NCBI GenBank assembly: GCA_963920705.1
Contig: OY987225.1
Location: 15,022,829-15,086,828 of the forward strand
Length of the DNA stretch: 64,000 bases
From: Odiellus spinosus
Lineage: Eukaryota; Arthropoda; Arachnida; Opiliones; Phalangiidae
Direction: 5' to 3'
The notes beneath the pieces are model-generated. The model was not told the origin of the DNA. It saw nothing but the letters and a program-made list of their open reading frames with translations, and searched no databases. Shown here piece after piece: positions 1 through 10,569 of this stretch (its first letter is position 1; every line of letters begins with the position of its first letter). The translations under genes and the position numbers were made by a program.

Positions 1-1503
1 TTTCCGAATCACAAAGCTTTCAATTTTGTATTTTTATATAGTTATTATTTTCATTTTATATAATTACATTTATAAATTCGAAAATTAGAATCACACGAAC
101 TACGCACTATAGTTTTAATTAGATTACAAATCAAGAAAAGTAACAAACTAAAAATTATATTAAGTTTCAATGAGAGAAGTTTTGCATAAGTAACATTTTG
201 TTAAAGAATCACCAAGAACTGTTTACCCCCAAAAAATAATATTATAATTATTATAATATAATAATTATAATGAGATAATTTGACGAATTCGGAATATCAA
301 TACTCATAAACCAACTTCCAGGTTCTTGGCCATTGGGGTAGAAATATGATGAATTATCACTCCTACATATATACACATGTATTACACCCTCTGCCTAGGA
401 GGGACAAGACAGCGCGAGGGGAGGGGTTCCGAATTCGTCTTATACTCTTTGTTGGTGGTGTAGACATATTTTTGGGTTTTAAAGGCCCTATCTGCTCTTA
501 CATTATGCACACAGACTCTTTTTGACTGTACATTTGGTTATGGCCAACGGTAAGCTTGAAAAGAAGGCCACTGTAGAAGGGATTTAAAAATCGCATATAG
601 TCCCTTTAAAGATAATATCCGCATTATCTGTTCATTCAAAGTTCGGTGGTGTGGTTGCCGGGACAAATACAACTGTTTGCATTTGTTCAGACATACACAT
701 ACATAGGCTATGTCTCTGTGGTTACCTACAACTCTTTGTTGCGAAATATTATTCTTATTATAATAGGTAATATTAGGTAAGATTATTTTCAATGGGTACA
801 TTCTTTAACATAGAGCAGATAGAGCCTTTAAAGGGAGAATGAAACCTAACAAGTGATTTTTTTTATTGGTCCCTAAACGTTTAAATAGCCCTAATCCCCA
901 ATAACATTTTTAAAATAAATTTTTAACTAGAAATAAATTTAAAACCCACCCGGTAAATAGGCTTAGGTGGATTCAAGGAGATTCTGAACTCCTCTTATTT
1001 TGGTTACCAACCAATGACATTGGTCAATACCCCTTATAAGCAAGGAATTCAGCAAATATCCACGGATCCAGCTAAGCCTATTTTAGGTTATGTTTCAAAT
1101 TTATTTTTAGTTTAGTCCTATTTAAATGATAAGGACTCATGAAAATCAGTTGTTGCTAGGTTGAATTAAAGGGTAATGGGCTTATTTTTTTAATTATTAT
1201 TATTATTTTGCTATTATGAGATAGAAAAAAAAACACCCTGGATTCATACTCTCAAGTGAATCTAAATCCCATCGCTTTTGATAACATGTATTTACAGGTT
1301 AGATCATTGCTTAGTCAGTGTTCGTACAAAATTCTGGAATTTAATTTCCCTGACTTTTCAAGATTTTCCCTGACCATTTCTAAATAATTTCCCTGGCCAA
1401 TTTAAAAAAAAAATTTCATGAATTTATTCTTACGAGCGAGCTGCTGGCAATTCTCACATTTTACTTGACATAGTTTATCAATCGGGGTCAGCTGATAGTT
1501 TAC
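1..1503. repeat. Long direct repeat, copy 1 (cut by window start)
   Basis: This stretch returns at 14,336-15,838 with a constant offset of 14,335 bases and almost no differences (one seen near 1,473). The match is already under way at base 1, so the true repeat is longer. It ends at 1,503, where copy 1 passes into a LINE 3' end while copy 2 continues into a 467-bp MITE. It contains a TTAA-flanked MITE (832-1,165) and an AT palindrome near 240-270. An 87-codon open frame inside it (538-801, minus) has no recognisable domain. It could be a segmental duplication, the ends of a very large element, or an assembly duplication. Confidence 0.9.
832..1165. mobile_element. MITE, AGGGAGAATG family, in repeat copy 1
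   Basis: The left end reads TTAA then AGGGAGAATGAAACCTAACA. The right end is a worn inverted copy (AATCAGTTGTTGCTAGGTTG) followed by TTAA at 1,166-1,169. Subterminal blocks around 950-975 and 1,062-1,085 are also inverted relative to each other. The same family occurs at 15,167-15,500 and 36,197-36,585, with single ends near 37,030 and 46,063. TTAA targets and the start sequence resemble the left end proposed for the Kolobok element at 61,799, so it may be mobilised by that type of transposase (inference). Confidence 0.65.
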
Positions 1504-2400
1504 AAGTAACGTCTAATTACTAATATTTTTCTTTACAAGTAGCGTCTAATTACGTAAACAAATTATTATCTTTACATCACGTTTGTTATTTTGGTTATTT
1601 CTTAATTTTAAAACTTAAAATGGCAATCAAGAGATGTATGGTCTCAAAACTGGTGGTCCTTCACTGACTATAGAAACAATAGATTAAAGAAGCAAATTGT
1701 TAATAGTTACAGCTCTGCAATTATAGTTATAGAAGATCAAGAGATTTTATATTATATATAAATTTTTTTCACGATATAAGCTAGTAGATTGGTAGTCTTG
1801 GTTTCGTGTTGTTTTTCATTCACTAAGGAACCAATTTATTTCCTTCAAGCACCGAATTATTGTGTAAATCCAATGAATGTACAATGTTTTGAGTTACATA
1901 ACACTTCTTCTTCGTATTGTGAACCTAAGTAGTAAGGAACCACTTTATGTCGTGATAAGAGATGTAGAGCGGTTTAGAACGAGAGGGTTTAGTAATTAAG
2001 TCATTGGCGAGAGAGTTCCAGTGGGGGATCACATGTAGGGCAAAATGGTGTTTGCGGTAAGATGTGTTGTAGCGTGGGAGGAATAGTTTTTGAAAGTGGC
2101 CTCGATTTGAGCTGCGATGGGCGGTGCCTTTAACAAAGAAGTCGTCAGGGGGGGGGGGGAATCACGCAGATGGTATTTAGGTTTGAGCGGGTTCTGACGA
2201 GGCCAGCCTGTTGGTGGCATAGTGATTGAGGGGCTATGTTTAATAATTGTCGTTTCTCGGTTGCGGAGTGGGATTTGAGAATTGGGACGAGTTTAGTGAG
2301 GCGATTTCGTGCCTTGTCGAAGAGGGAGATATCCAAGGGAGGTGTCCAAAATAGGTATGCAAAATCGAGGAGCGGTAAGATAAACGAATTTTATATAGTT
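1504..2400 (-). pseudogene. LINE (non-LTR retrotransposon) 3' fragment, reverse transcriptase C-terminus
   Basis: On the minus strand, about 2,340 to 1,940, two frames joined across a G/C homopolymer at 2,151-2,159 read like the C-terminal tail of a LINE reverse transcriptase: a KARNRLTKLVP block, then HFQKLFLPRYNT and HVIPHWNSLANDL. The WNSL motif is typical of the end of CR1/Jockey-like polymerases. No catalytic core is present, so it is a 5'-truncated dead copy. Sequence 3' of the stop (1,504-1,600) holds short repeats around ACAAGTAACGTCTAATTA. A second copy, opposite in orientation, starts at 54,350. The exact clade cannot be assigned by eye. Confidence 0.65.
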
Positions 2401-3120
2401 TTAAAGAGCGTGTGAGTGAAGCCGGTGAAGGAGCGAAGTCTTAGACTGGTAAACAGGTAGGTTTTTCGACAACGAGGACTAGCAGATCCCGCACTACCGT
2501 TGCCTAGGGTAGGGGAGCCGCATGTTGAGTATACTGGCGTTTGTTGTTCTAGCCTCGGTGGAATACCTGGGATTTCGTGGCGTTGAACGATTAGCTTTCA
2601 TTTATGGGTACCTAGTTGGATCTAGGTACTGCGGCGTCGGCGTTTGAGTTCGCGTTGGCGTTCGCGTTGTGCAAGAAGACGAAATACGTCATCGAATCGA
2701 AAAACTTTCGTCTTCTTACCTCTCCGAGTGAACTTTTAGTTCGCGGAGAGGTTCTGTCTGTACGTGATGTCGGAAGAAGACGTCATCAACCACGGCGCTT
2801 GACTCTCCAATAAAATTCGCTTATACAGTTATTAGCTGTAAAAGTATATCCTCCACAGCTCATTGAAGAGCAGCAATCGTTACTCGCTTGTTAGTTTATA
2901 ATGATCAACGAACGCCTTATATAGTATCTTTTGGATTCGCGTCTATTTTAGCCTTCTGAGGTTATAGCTTTTACTGAATTGAAACGTAATATTCATTTAA
3001 ATTAAAATTAAAACAGATTAAATGATTTAACTTAATCTTAAAACCAATGTTGCTGAAACTTAAAATTAATATAAAAGATATTTTTGAAGATATTCAATAT
3101 TTTCTTATAGGTTGATTAGA
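2401..3120. other. Intergenic, no gene recognised
   Basis: I see no supported gene. 2,880-3,050 is weakly similar to 41,990-42,170 inside a later element copy (shared TATATAGTATCTTTT and neighbouring words), so this is probably old mobile-element sequence. A 65-codon open frame at 2,616-2,813 has no recognisable content. Confidence 0.5.
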
Positions 3121-3540
3121 TAAAGGCGTGTTTTCACGGGTGTTCAAGATAAAATGAATTAATAAATTTTAGATATTATGGTGCGTTTTCACGGGTATCC
3201 AAGATAAGACAATAAAGATTAGATGTAAAGGTGCCTTCACAAGGGTATCCAAGGTAAAAATTAATAAAGATTAGATATAAAGGCGTGTTCACAGGGTATC
3301 CAAGATAAAAGGACTTAATAAAGAATAGATATAAAGACGCGTTTCCAAGATAAAAATGACTTAATAAAGAATTGATATTAAGTCCCGTTCGCGCGAGTAT
3401 CCAAGATAAAATGACAAAGATAATACATAAATGCCTGTTCGCACGGGTATCTAAGTTAAAAATGAATAAATATTAGATATAAAGCCACGTTCACACGGGT
3501 ATCCAAGATAAATTAATAAAGATTACAAATTTTAAATAAA
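3121..3540. repeat. Diverged minisatellite, left part
   Basis: About seven imperfect units of roughly 55-60 bp carry the words AGATTAGATATAAAG, CGTTCACACGGGTATCCAAG and ATAAATTAATAA. The same units resume at 6,150-6,375 on the other side of the Penelope element, so that element was inserted into the array. Related sequence appears singly near 26,350-26,400, 42,390-42,430 and 56,100-56,160. Confidence 0.8.
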
Positions 3541-3752
3541 TTGAGACGGATACTTCGTGGGTAATTTTATTTAAGAATGTTAATATTTTTAAAAGCTTAA
3601 ACCATTTTAAAATTTTTTTACATTGCAAGCTTTCGGGCCGAAGCCCCTTCTCAAGCGATACTGGTGACCAATTCCGAAAAACATTCTACAATTCACCTCG
3701 GTGGGCGTTAACAAAGATGACAGCGTTTTACCGATTAAAAATTATATATTTT

Positions 3753-4283
3753 TTAACAAAGCTTACCCCAATTTTTTACGCAGATGCTCCCTGGTTCAAT
3801 ATTTAACTTTCCTCTTTTTTTAATGTAGAAGCTTTCTTTAAAAATGCGTTTATAAAAATTATTTTCTGTACAGACTATTTTAATTTCGTTCCAGTTTATA
3901 GAGTGTTTAGGGTGATTTGATAGATGAAGGGGAAGTGCTTGCGTCACATCTTTTTTGCAAATATAGTTTTTATGTTCAGTTAATCGTTTTTTAAGGATTC
4001 TCTGTGTGTGGCCTATATATTTTTCATTACAATCACATGGGATTTCGTATACAACCCCGGAAGTCTCTAAGGTATCAGTTTTAGGTCTATTTTTTAACAA
4101 TAATGAGCTTAGTGTATTATTACGTCTTTTGATAAGTTTAACATCGATATTTTTTAATTGTCTCTTAGTTTTTTCGGATATACCTTTTACATATGGTAGG
4201 ACTAGATAATTTTCATCGTTTTTGTCATCTTTTATTAATTTTGAATTCTCTACTATGTTCGCGTTAAAAATATCTCTAATCAT
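3753..4283 (-). CDS. Penelope GIY-YIG endonuclease domain
   Basis: 176 codons. The linker begins IRDIFNANIV and LPYVKGISEKTKRQLK. The nuclease core follows at about residues 78-105: GVVYEIPCDC, then EKYIGHTQR and RLTEHK. Downstream FKESFYIKK carries the conserved catalytic glutamate region. The CDC pair after the GIY strand fits the family's zinc-binding cysteines. This domain nicks target DNA for PLE insertion. In-frame codons continue upstream of the first Met and match the linker of the second PLE at 41,280, so this is the C-terminal half of the RT polyprotein, separated by a frameshift. Confidence 0.88.
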   Translation of the reverse strand: MIRDIFNANIVENSKLIKDDKNDENYLVLPYVKGISEKTKRQLKNIDVKLIKRRNNTLSSLLLKNRPKTDTLETSGVVYEIPCDCNEKYIGHTQRILKKRLTEHKNYICKKDVTQALPLHLSNHPKHSINWNEIKIVCTENNFYKRIFKESFYIKKRGKLNIEPGSICVKNWGKLC

Positions 4284-4303
4284 TTTTAATGGGTAACCAC
4301 AAT

Positions 4304-6205
4304 TTACTGTGTTTCGTATAAATTTTTATCAATTTGAGGTTTATCAGACAGCTTCTCAATTTTATATTTAATACTTTTAATTAAACCTATTTTAATTTTC
4401 TCACTATGTGAAGAATTATAATTTAAATAAATTTTTGCGTGTGTTGGTTTTTGATACATCACGAAATCTAAGTGGTTTACATTTCTATTTAATCTTACAT
4501 CTAGAAACGGGATTGACTTATTTATCTCAATTTCGTTTGTAAATTGGATATCGATATCGAATGAATTGGCTATTCTGTTTAGATGTTCACTTTCTAACGT
4601 TTTATTTTTAACACAAATTATATCATCCATAAATCTATTCCAAAGTTTGAGTTTGTTTTTGACCTCTGGATGATCAATTATTTGTGTTTCTAGATGTTCG
4701 AGATAAAGGTTAGCTATAAACCCTGAAATTGAATTGCCCATTGCTAAACCTTGTACTTGTTTGTAGTACTTATCCTTGTATTGGAAATAGATATTAGTGA
4801 TACAGAGATTACATAACTTAATAATGGTATTTATTGATAAGTTTGTTCTAGAATTTAGGGTTTTGTCCTCTTTTAGTCTCTCTTCTAGCACCGTAAGCGC
4901 TTTTACTATTGGAACCTTTCTATATAAGTTGACTACATCTAAACTTACTAGCTCATCATTTTCATCGATTAAGCAATTTTTTAAATTTTCGACTAATTCA
5001 TACGAATTTTTTACGGAATGTCCATTATCCCCTACCAATGGTTTTATAATTTTAACTAATTCTTTAGCTGAAGCATACGTGGCACTATTAATAGAGGAAA
5101 CAATTATTCTAAAGGGTTTCTTAATTTTATGTAGCTTAATTAAGCCATACACAAAAGGTGTCTTTAGTGTAGAAGTATAATATTTAAATCTGTTATTTTT
5201 ATCAATTTCTCCGCTTTTGACTGCGTCGTTTATCAATAGACGTAATTTCTTATCAATTGAATCACCTGGGTTGGTTTTTAGCAATTGATAATCATTCGAA
5301 TCTAACACTTCTATCATTTTTTCATCATAATCAATTAGGTTCATTATTACAATTTTCCCTCCTTTATCTGCCTTTAGAATTTTAATTGTTTTATCTTTCA
5401 TAAGCATAGATAGTGCTTGTTTTTCTAATTTTGAGAGATTTTCTGAACGTGGAGTTTTTGTGAAATTTGTTTTTATTAAATTTCTGATATCTTGTTTTAA
5501 TTCATCCGGCACCGCTAAACTTCTAAGTTGATTTTCTACGTCAGCCGCTAAGTCTAGAATGTCTATTTTTTTGTTAATTGGCGCAAAACCTAATCCTCTG
5601 GCTAATACGTTTAATTCTGCTTCTGATAACTTACGATTTGATAAGTTTATAACGGAGTCAATATTTACTTTGGTTTTCTTATTAAATTGTTCATCAAGTT
5701 TAAACTTTAATAAGTTTTGAAATTTTTTGTAGTAGAGTAGCTTGAAACGTTCATGTTCCGTTTGAGATTCACGGAATATATTGTTTATAAGTATATCTGC
5801 GGTTTCATAGTCTAGCCATTTATAGATTTTGCTTTCATACAGTTCGTACTCACGTGCCAGAGCGTTTCGTTGATATCTCGTATCTTTTAAGGCGTCATTA
5901 AGAATTGATTTCTCCAGTCTTTCTTTGCGGATCCGTGTTTTCTGTGAGGTCAGCTTTGTCTTGCACCGAAAAGTTTTAGGTAAAACGTCGTTGTCTCTGC
6001 ATTTAGTCAGAAAGGTTAATTGATTTGATGTCTTCGTATATTTGAACTTTAAATTCCTAGTTCTATAATAAAGGGACACGTCTCGACTGTCCAAGTTATA
6101 ATCGTGAATTTTAAAAACGTGGACACAATGGTTTTTAAAATTCACGATAATAAAGATTAGATATAAATCCGCATTCAGACGTATCAAAGAAAAATTAAGA
6201 TTCAA
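4304..6205 (-). CDS. Penelope-type reverse transcriptase
   Basis: 633 codons are open. RNA-templated DNA synthesis is the expected activity. Visible features in order: the PLE-typical LARGLGFAP block (about 201-209), KADKGGKIVI (278-287), YGLIKLHK (353-360), the first catalytic aspartate in SLDVVNLY (D423), QGLAMGNSIS (485-494), the catalytic pair in FMDDI (D527-D528) and PFLDV (566-570). FMDD differs from the common Y-x-DD form by one residue. The first 25 or so codons come from the minisatellite, so the real start is probably downstream of the first Met. The frame stops just before the linker that should join it to the endonuclease. Confidence 0.9.
   Translation of the reverse strand: MNLNFSLIRLNADLYLIFIIVNFKNHCVHVFKIHDYNLDSRDVSLYYRTRNLKFKYTKTSNQLTFLTKCRDNDVLPKTFRCKTKLTSQKTRIRKERLEKSILNDALKDTRYQRNALAREYELYESKIYKWLDYETADILINNIFRESQTEHERFKLLYYKKFQNLLKFKLDEQFNKKTKVNIDSVINLSNRKLSEAELNVLARGLGFAPINKKIDILDLAADVENQLRSLAVPDELKQDIRNLIKTNFTKTPRSENLSKLEKQALSMLMKDKTIKILKADKGGKIVIMNLIDYDEKMIEVLDSNDYQLLKTNPGDSIDKKLRLLINDAVKSGEIDKNNRFKYYTSTLKTPFVYGLIKLHKIKKPFRIIVSSINSATYASAKELVKIIKPLVGDNGHSVKNSYELVENLKNCLIDENDELVSLDVVNLYRKVPIVKALTVLEERLKEDKTLNSRTNLSINTIIKLCNLCITNIYFQYKDKYYKQVQGLAMGNSISGFIANLYLEHLETQIIDHPEVKNKLKLWNRFMDDIICVKNKTLESEHLNRIANSFDIDIQFTNEIEINKSIPFLDVRLNRNVNHLDFVMYQKPTHAKIYLNYNSSHSEKIKIGLIKSIKYKIEKLSDKPQIDKNLYETQ
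6101..6148. repeat. 18-bp perfect hairpin at the PLE 5' boundary
   Basis: ATCGTGAATTTTAAAAAC (6,101-6,118) and its exact reverse complement (6,131-6,148) are separated by 12 bases. It lies where PLE coding sequence gives way to minisatellite, so it may mark the element's 5' terminus. Confidence 0.85.
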
Positions 6206-6375
6206 TATAAAGCCGCGTACACACGGGTATCCAAGATAAATACATAACGATTAGATATAAAGCCGCTTTCACACGAGTATCCAAGATAAATTAATAAAGA
6301 TTAGATATAAAGCCGCTTTCACACGGGTATCCAAGATAAATTAATAAAGATTAGATATAAAGACGCGTTCACAAG
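6150..6375. repeat. Diverged minisatellite, right part
   Basis: About four units of the array seen at 3,121-3,540 (AGATTAGATATAAAGCCGC, CACACGGGTATCCAAGATAA), here about 58-60 bp long. It continues directly into the 18-bp array. Confidence 0.8.
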
Positions 6376-6383
6376 TAGCCAAG

Positions 6384-7626
6384 TTGAAAAACATGGTTTG
6401 AAAAACGTGGTTTGAAAAACAAACATGGTTTGAAAAACAAACATGGTTTGAAAAACAAACATGGTTTGAAAAACAAACATGGTTTGAAAAACAAACATGG
6501 TTTGAAAAACAAACATGGTTTGAAAAACAAACATGGTTTGAAAAACAAACATGGTTTGAAAAACAAACATGGTTTGAAAAACAAACATGGTTTGAAAAAC
6601 AACCATGGTTTGAAAAACAACCATGGTTTGAAAAACAAACATGGTTTGAAAAACAAACATGGTTTGAAAAACAAACATGGTTTGAAAAACAAACATGGTT
6701 TGAAAAACAAACATGGTTTGAAAAACAAACATGGTTTGAAAAACAAACATGGTTTGAAAAACAAACATGGTTTGAAAAACAAACATGGTTTGAAAAACAA
6801 ACATGGTTTGAAAAACAAACATGGTTTGAAAAACAAACATGGTTTGAAAAACAAACATGGTTTGAAAAACAAACATGGTTTGAAAAACAAACATGGTTTG
6901 AAAAACAAACATGGTTTGAAAAACAAACATGGTTTGAAAAACAAACATGGTTTGAAAAACAAACATGGTTTTAAAAACAAACATGGTTCGAAAAACAAAC
7001 ATGGTTCGAAAAACAAACATGGTTCGAAAAACAAACATGGTTCGAAAAACAAACATGGTTCGAAAAACAAACATGGTTCGAAAAACAAACATGGTTCGAA
7101 AAACAAACATGGTTCGAAAAACAAACATGGTTCGAAAAACAAACATGGTTCGAAAAACAAACATGGTTCGAAAAACAAACATGGTTCGAAAAACAAACAT
7201 GGTTCGAAAAACAAACATGGTTCGAAAAACAAACATGGTTCGAAAAACAAACATGGTTCGAAAAACAAACATGGTTCGAAAAACAAACATGGTTCGAAAA
7301 ACAAACATGGTTCGAAAAACAAACATGGTTCGAAAAACAAACATGGTTTGAAAAACAAACATGGTTTGAAAAACAAACATGGTTTGAAAAACAAACATGG
7401 TTTGAAAAACAAACATGGTTTGAAAAACAAACATGGTTTGAAAAACAAACATGGTTTGAAAAACAAACATGGTTTGAAAAAACAAACATGGTTTGAAAAA
7501 CAAACATGGTTTGAAAAACAAACATGGTTTGAAAAACAAACATGGTTTGAAAAAACAAACATGGTTTGAAAAACATGGTTTGAAAAACATGGTTTGAAAA
7601 ACATGGTTTGAAAAACATGGTTTAAA
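6384..7626. repeat. 18-bp minisatellite (about 64 units) with variant blocks
   Basis: The unit is CATGGTTTGAAAAACAAA. Each end has a few 14-bp versions that lack one CAAA. The centre (about 6,985-7,340) is a homogeneous block of about 20 units with TTCGAA instead of TTTGAA, entered through a single TTTTAA unit at 6,967. Two adjacent units near 6,600-6,625 carry CCATGG. Units with one extra A occur near 7,480 and 7,553. Because 18 is a multiple of three and the unit lacks stops, five long open frames appear as artefacts. Confidence 0.97.
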
Positions 7627-7873
7627 AACTTTACGCAACTTCGTGTTTAAAGGAATCTCGAAACGCCATTCAAATTGTTCAAAGAGCGTTTATGCATGCA
7701 TAACAAGCCCCTGCTATAGCATCATTCTTTTCAGCCTCTTCTACAATGTCATGGGTCTAGCTATTCCTATGGGCTTGGCCATCTTGTTAGGTTCTGTATT
7801 GAATCATAAAAGAGCTTATAATTGCATAGTTCCTTCAAGCTTGGCTTCTTTTCTTGTTCAGCTTACCACGCTA

Positions 7874-7906
<33 letters not shown>

Positions 7907-8470
7907 TTAATGGTGCGTAACAGTGATGTTTTTGCACCCGTACGGGGGGCTAAGTTCATAGCCACAAGCGATGGGGAGTCAGTTGAGTTTAGAAACTACG
8001 CAGGTATGAGGACTGGGAATTGCCTACCCAACGGATGGAGAAGGGAAAGGGGAAGAGGAAGTACCATGCCGTAGCGGACCATTCGCAACACTCCCTATGG
8101 ACAAGGGACCTGCGATTCGATCAGGACAATACCCAGACCTTGCCACTGAGACGCCAGTTTACAGGAGTGCGCCACCACTCCCGGCCAGCTTCCCACGCTA
8201 TTAATATTAAATTTTGAGCTGTCCTAAATGAAGTAATAATGTTTCTTAACCCAAAATCCATTTTAAAACAGGGTTCGAGTCACATAAGATCAATGTTGAT
8301 TGGTTTTGCAATAAGCAGTTGTTACACCATATTTTCTCCATCAACGCTGAATGGTTGGTAAAGATGCCGCGCACTTGAAAACAATTCCATTTTGACGTCA
8401 CGCCCTCACTACAAAGCAGACACGCAGTAGGTTTATACTTAAAGATATGGCCCAAGGCAGAAACAAGCAG
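7627..8470. other. Intergenic with 30-T run
   Basis: A run of 30 T occupies 7,876-7,905, followed by 300 bases of more GC-rich sequence (7,906-8,215). This could be a minus-strand retroposed copy with its poly(A) tail, but I find no convincing Pol III boxes or target duplication. Open frames at 7,643-8,074 and 8,246-8,515 have no recognisable domain. Confidence 0.4.
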
Positions 8471-8755
8471 CCACTTAATCCAGGGACAATACACAGATCG
8501 GCAAAAGTTATCCAATCCGTAAGGTTCTGAATGTCCTGCCTCAACATGGTGTTACCATTACATTAGATAATGCCTTCCAAGGGACTATTCTCAAATCTTG
8601 TATTGTTTGTTGTGATGGTAAGTTCCATTGTGGGATGTTTAAAAACATTGAATACCGCACATTTAATTCTTACAGTGTTACGTATTTGAAACGAAACAAT
8701 AATAACCTATTCAATGAGGATGAACTAGTGCCATTCCTCCTTTTTTTTTTTTCAT
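8471..8755 (+). pseudogene. Coding-like remnant, unknown
   Basis: An open plus frame of about 90 codons without an initial Met reads like genuine protein: VLNVLPQHGVTITLDNAFQG near the start, then SCIVCCDGKFHCGMF and NLFNEDELVPF. The CIVCCDGKFHC cysteine/histidine cluster suggests metal binding. It ends in a T-run and stop at about 8,757. It may be an exon or transposon fragment; I do not recognise the family. Confidence 0.35.
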
Positions 8756-8923
8756 GAGAGTTATTTTTCAATTTAAATTTGCGTGGGGAAATCGATTATA
8801 GACAATAACCTATTGGTTTTGTTATTTAATATTTACTTTTATCATATTTATACTAGCTTTAATACTTTAAATAATTAAACAATTTCATTTAATGTTAATG
8901 TTTCATTCAAGCCATATTAAATT

Positions 8924-10520
8924 ATATCAAAAATGTCTTTGCGAACAAAGACCCAGAAGGACATGTTATGGCCTTGAATGTCTGAAGTGACAGATATTAT
9001 ATCAAAAATGTCTTTGCGAACAAAGACCCAGAAGGACATGTTATGGCCTTGAATGTCTGAAGTGACAGATATTTAATTTTCTTTTAAAACATTAAATTTA
9101 AATACAATTAAATTTTCTTTTAAAACATGAAATTTAAATACAATTAGATTTTCTTTTAAAACGAAATTTAAATATAATCACAATCTGGCACGATTTAGAG
9201 TTTCAAATTTCAATACAACTGATTTTATTCACTCGGAAATATTTAAGAAAAACATAACAGACGATTTTCTCCCATTGACGCTTAACATTAAATTCCGCTT
9301 AATTATTTTTCAGGGAAAACGTGTAATGAACTGTTATTTTTCAGTATAACGCGAGTCCACTTTATGTTTTCTTAGTTTAACCCGAATTTCCACGACTCGC
9401 AATTGAACGGATCGTTAAAAATACTCGCCGGTTTATTGGAATGGGTATATGATAAAGGGAAATGTGTTTTTTAAAGCCCGTTTAAAGTCACCTTCTTTTC
9501 TAGCTTAGCAGACGACGCAAACCATAACAATTTGTACTTTCAAAGCTATATTGCGCGCGCAAGGGAAGAATTTTAGAGCGGATAAGCTTTTTAAATAAAT
9601 TGTAATACTTTCATTTTTCTTTTCATTAAAACCGTACAATTAAAATGATGATTTCCATAAGGGACCACTAATTAGTTATTAGGAGTTATAAAAAAAACAT
9701 TATCCATGGATTAGGTTTGTTCGTTTGCAACCCAAATTAAAAATTAAAATATGGGGAATTTTTATTCCCTTTAAATTCCTTGTATAAGCATCCGTAAGCT
9801 AACATGAACGAATTGCCTCGACTAAAGTCGAGGAGTTGTAATAAAACATTATCCATGGATTAGGTTTGTTCGTTTGCAACCTAGATTAAAAATTAAAATA
9901 TGGGGAATTTTTTTCCCTTTAAATTCCTTGATAAGCATTCATAAGCTAACATGAACGAATTGCCTCGACTAAAGTCGAAGAGTTATAATAAAGCATTATC
10001 CATAGAAAACATTATCCAATTAAGGTATGAGATCAGATCATAGAACTTTGAGTCTATGCCTAAAGCCAAAGCTAAATTAGGTATATTTTTCTATCGAACG
10101 AAAAGTTTCGTTTTGTTTGACACGTAATCCCTGAAAAATAATCAAGCGAAATTTAATGTTAAGCGTCAATGGGAGAAAATCGTCTGTTATGTTTTTCTTA
10201 AATATTTCCGAGTGAATAAAATCAGTTGTATTGAAATTTGAAACTCTAAATCGTGCCAGATTGTGATTATATTTAAATTTCGTTTTAAAAGAAAATCTAA
10301 TTGTATTTAAATTTCATGTTTTAAAAGAAAATTTAATTGTATTTAAATTTAATGTTTTAAAAGAAAATTAAATATCTGTCACTTCAGACATTCAAGGCCA
10401 TAACATGTCCTTCTGGGTCTTTGTTCGCAAAGACATTTTTGATATAATATCTGTCACTTCAGACATTCAAGGCCATAACATGTCCTTCTGGGTCTTTGTT
10501 CGCAAAGACATTTTTGATAT
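8924..10520. mobile_element. Foldback element with ~400-bp terminal inverted repeats
   Basis: 8,924-9,325 is the reverse complement of about 10,120-10,520 with few differences. Each arm starts with two tandem copies of a roughly 72-bp block (words GTCTTTGCGAACAAAGACCC and GAATGTCTGAAGTGACAGAT). Three shorter repeats of an AAATTTAAATACAATTA type follow. The loop holds two tandem copies of a 150-bp block (about 9,695-10,000; ATTATCCATGGATTAGGTTT). No coding sequence is seen, so it is non-autonomous. The superfamily is not assigned because I cannot identify a clear target duplication. Confidence 0.85.
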
Positions 10521-10569
10521 AATATCTGTCACTTCAGTCTAACACGAAAGTGTTAACTTCTATATTAAA

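Larger units (their letters stand above)
3541..6205 (-). mobile_element. Penelope-like retroelement 1 (near full length, frameshifted)
   Basis: The element carries a Penelope-type reverse transcriptase followed by a GIY-YIG endonuclease on the minus strand. Its 3' end at 3,620-3,660 has the GGGGCTTCGGCCCGAAAGCTT hairpin-like region common in the family. It interrupts the minisatellite that flanks it on both sides. RT and endonuclease are normally one polyprotein; here they lie in different frames around 4,284-4,306, so this copy is broken by a small indel. The 5' end is near 6,150, where an 18-bp perfect hairpin occurs. Confidence 0.85.

Noticed and set aside
538..801. 87-codon minus frame repeated at 14,873-15,136
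   Set aside because: Identical only because the whole 1.5-kb block is duplicated; no domain or splice signal.
6319..7638. Long open frames on both strands (up to 439 codons) in the 18-bp array
   Set aside because: They follow from an 18-bp stop-free unit. Composition is purely periodic, with no start context or domain.
7643..8074. 143-codon plus frame with a phenylalanine run
   Set aside because: The run is the 30-T tract; flanking codons look non-coding.
8265..8290. tRNA-like B box (GGTTCGAGTC)
   Set aside because: No matching A box or cloverleaf could be built around it.
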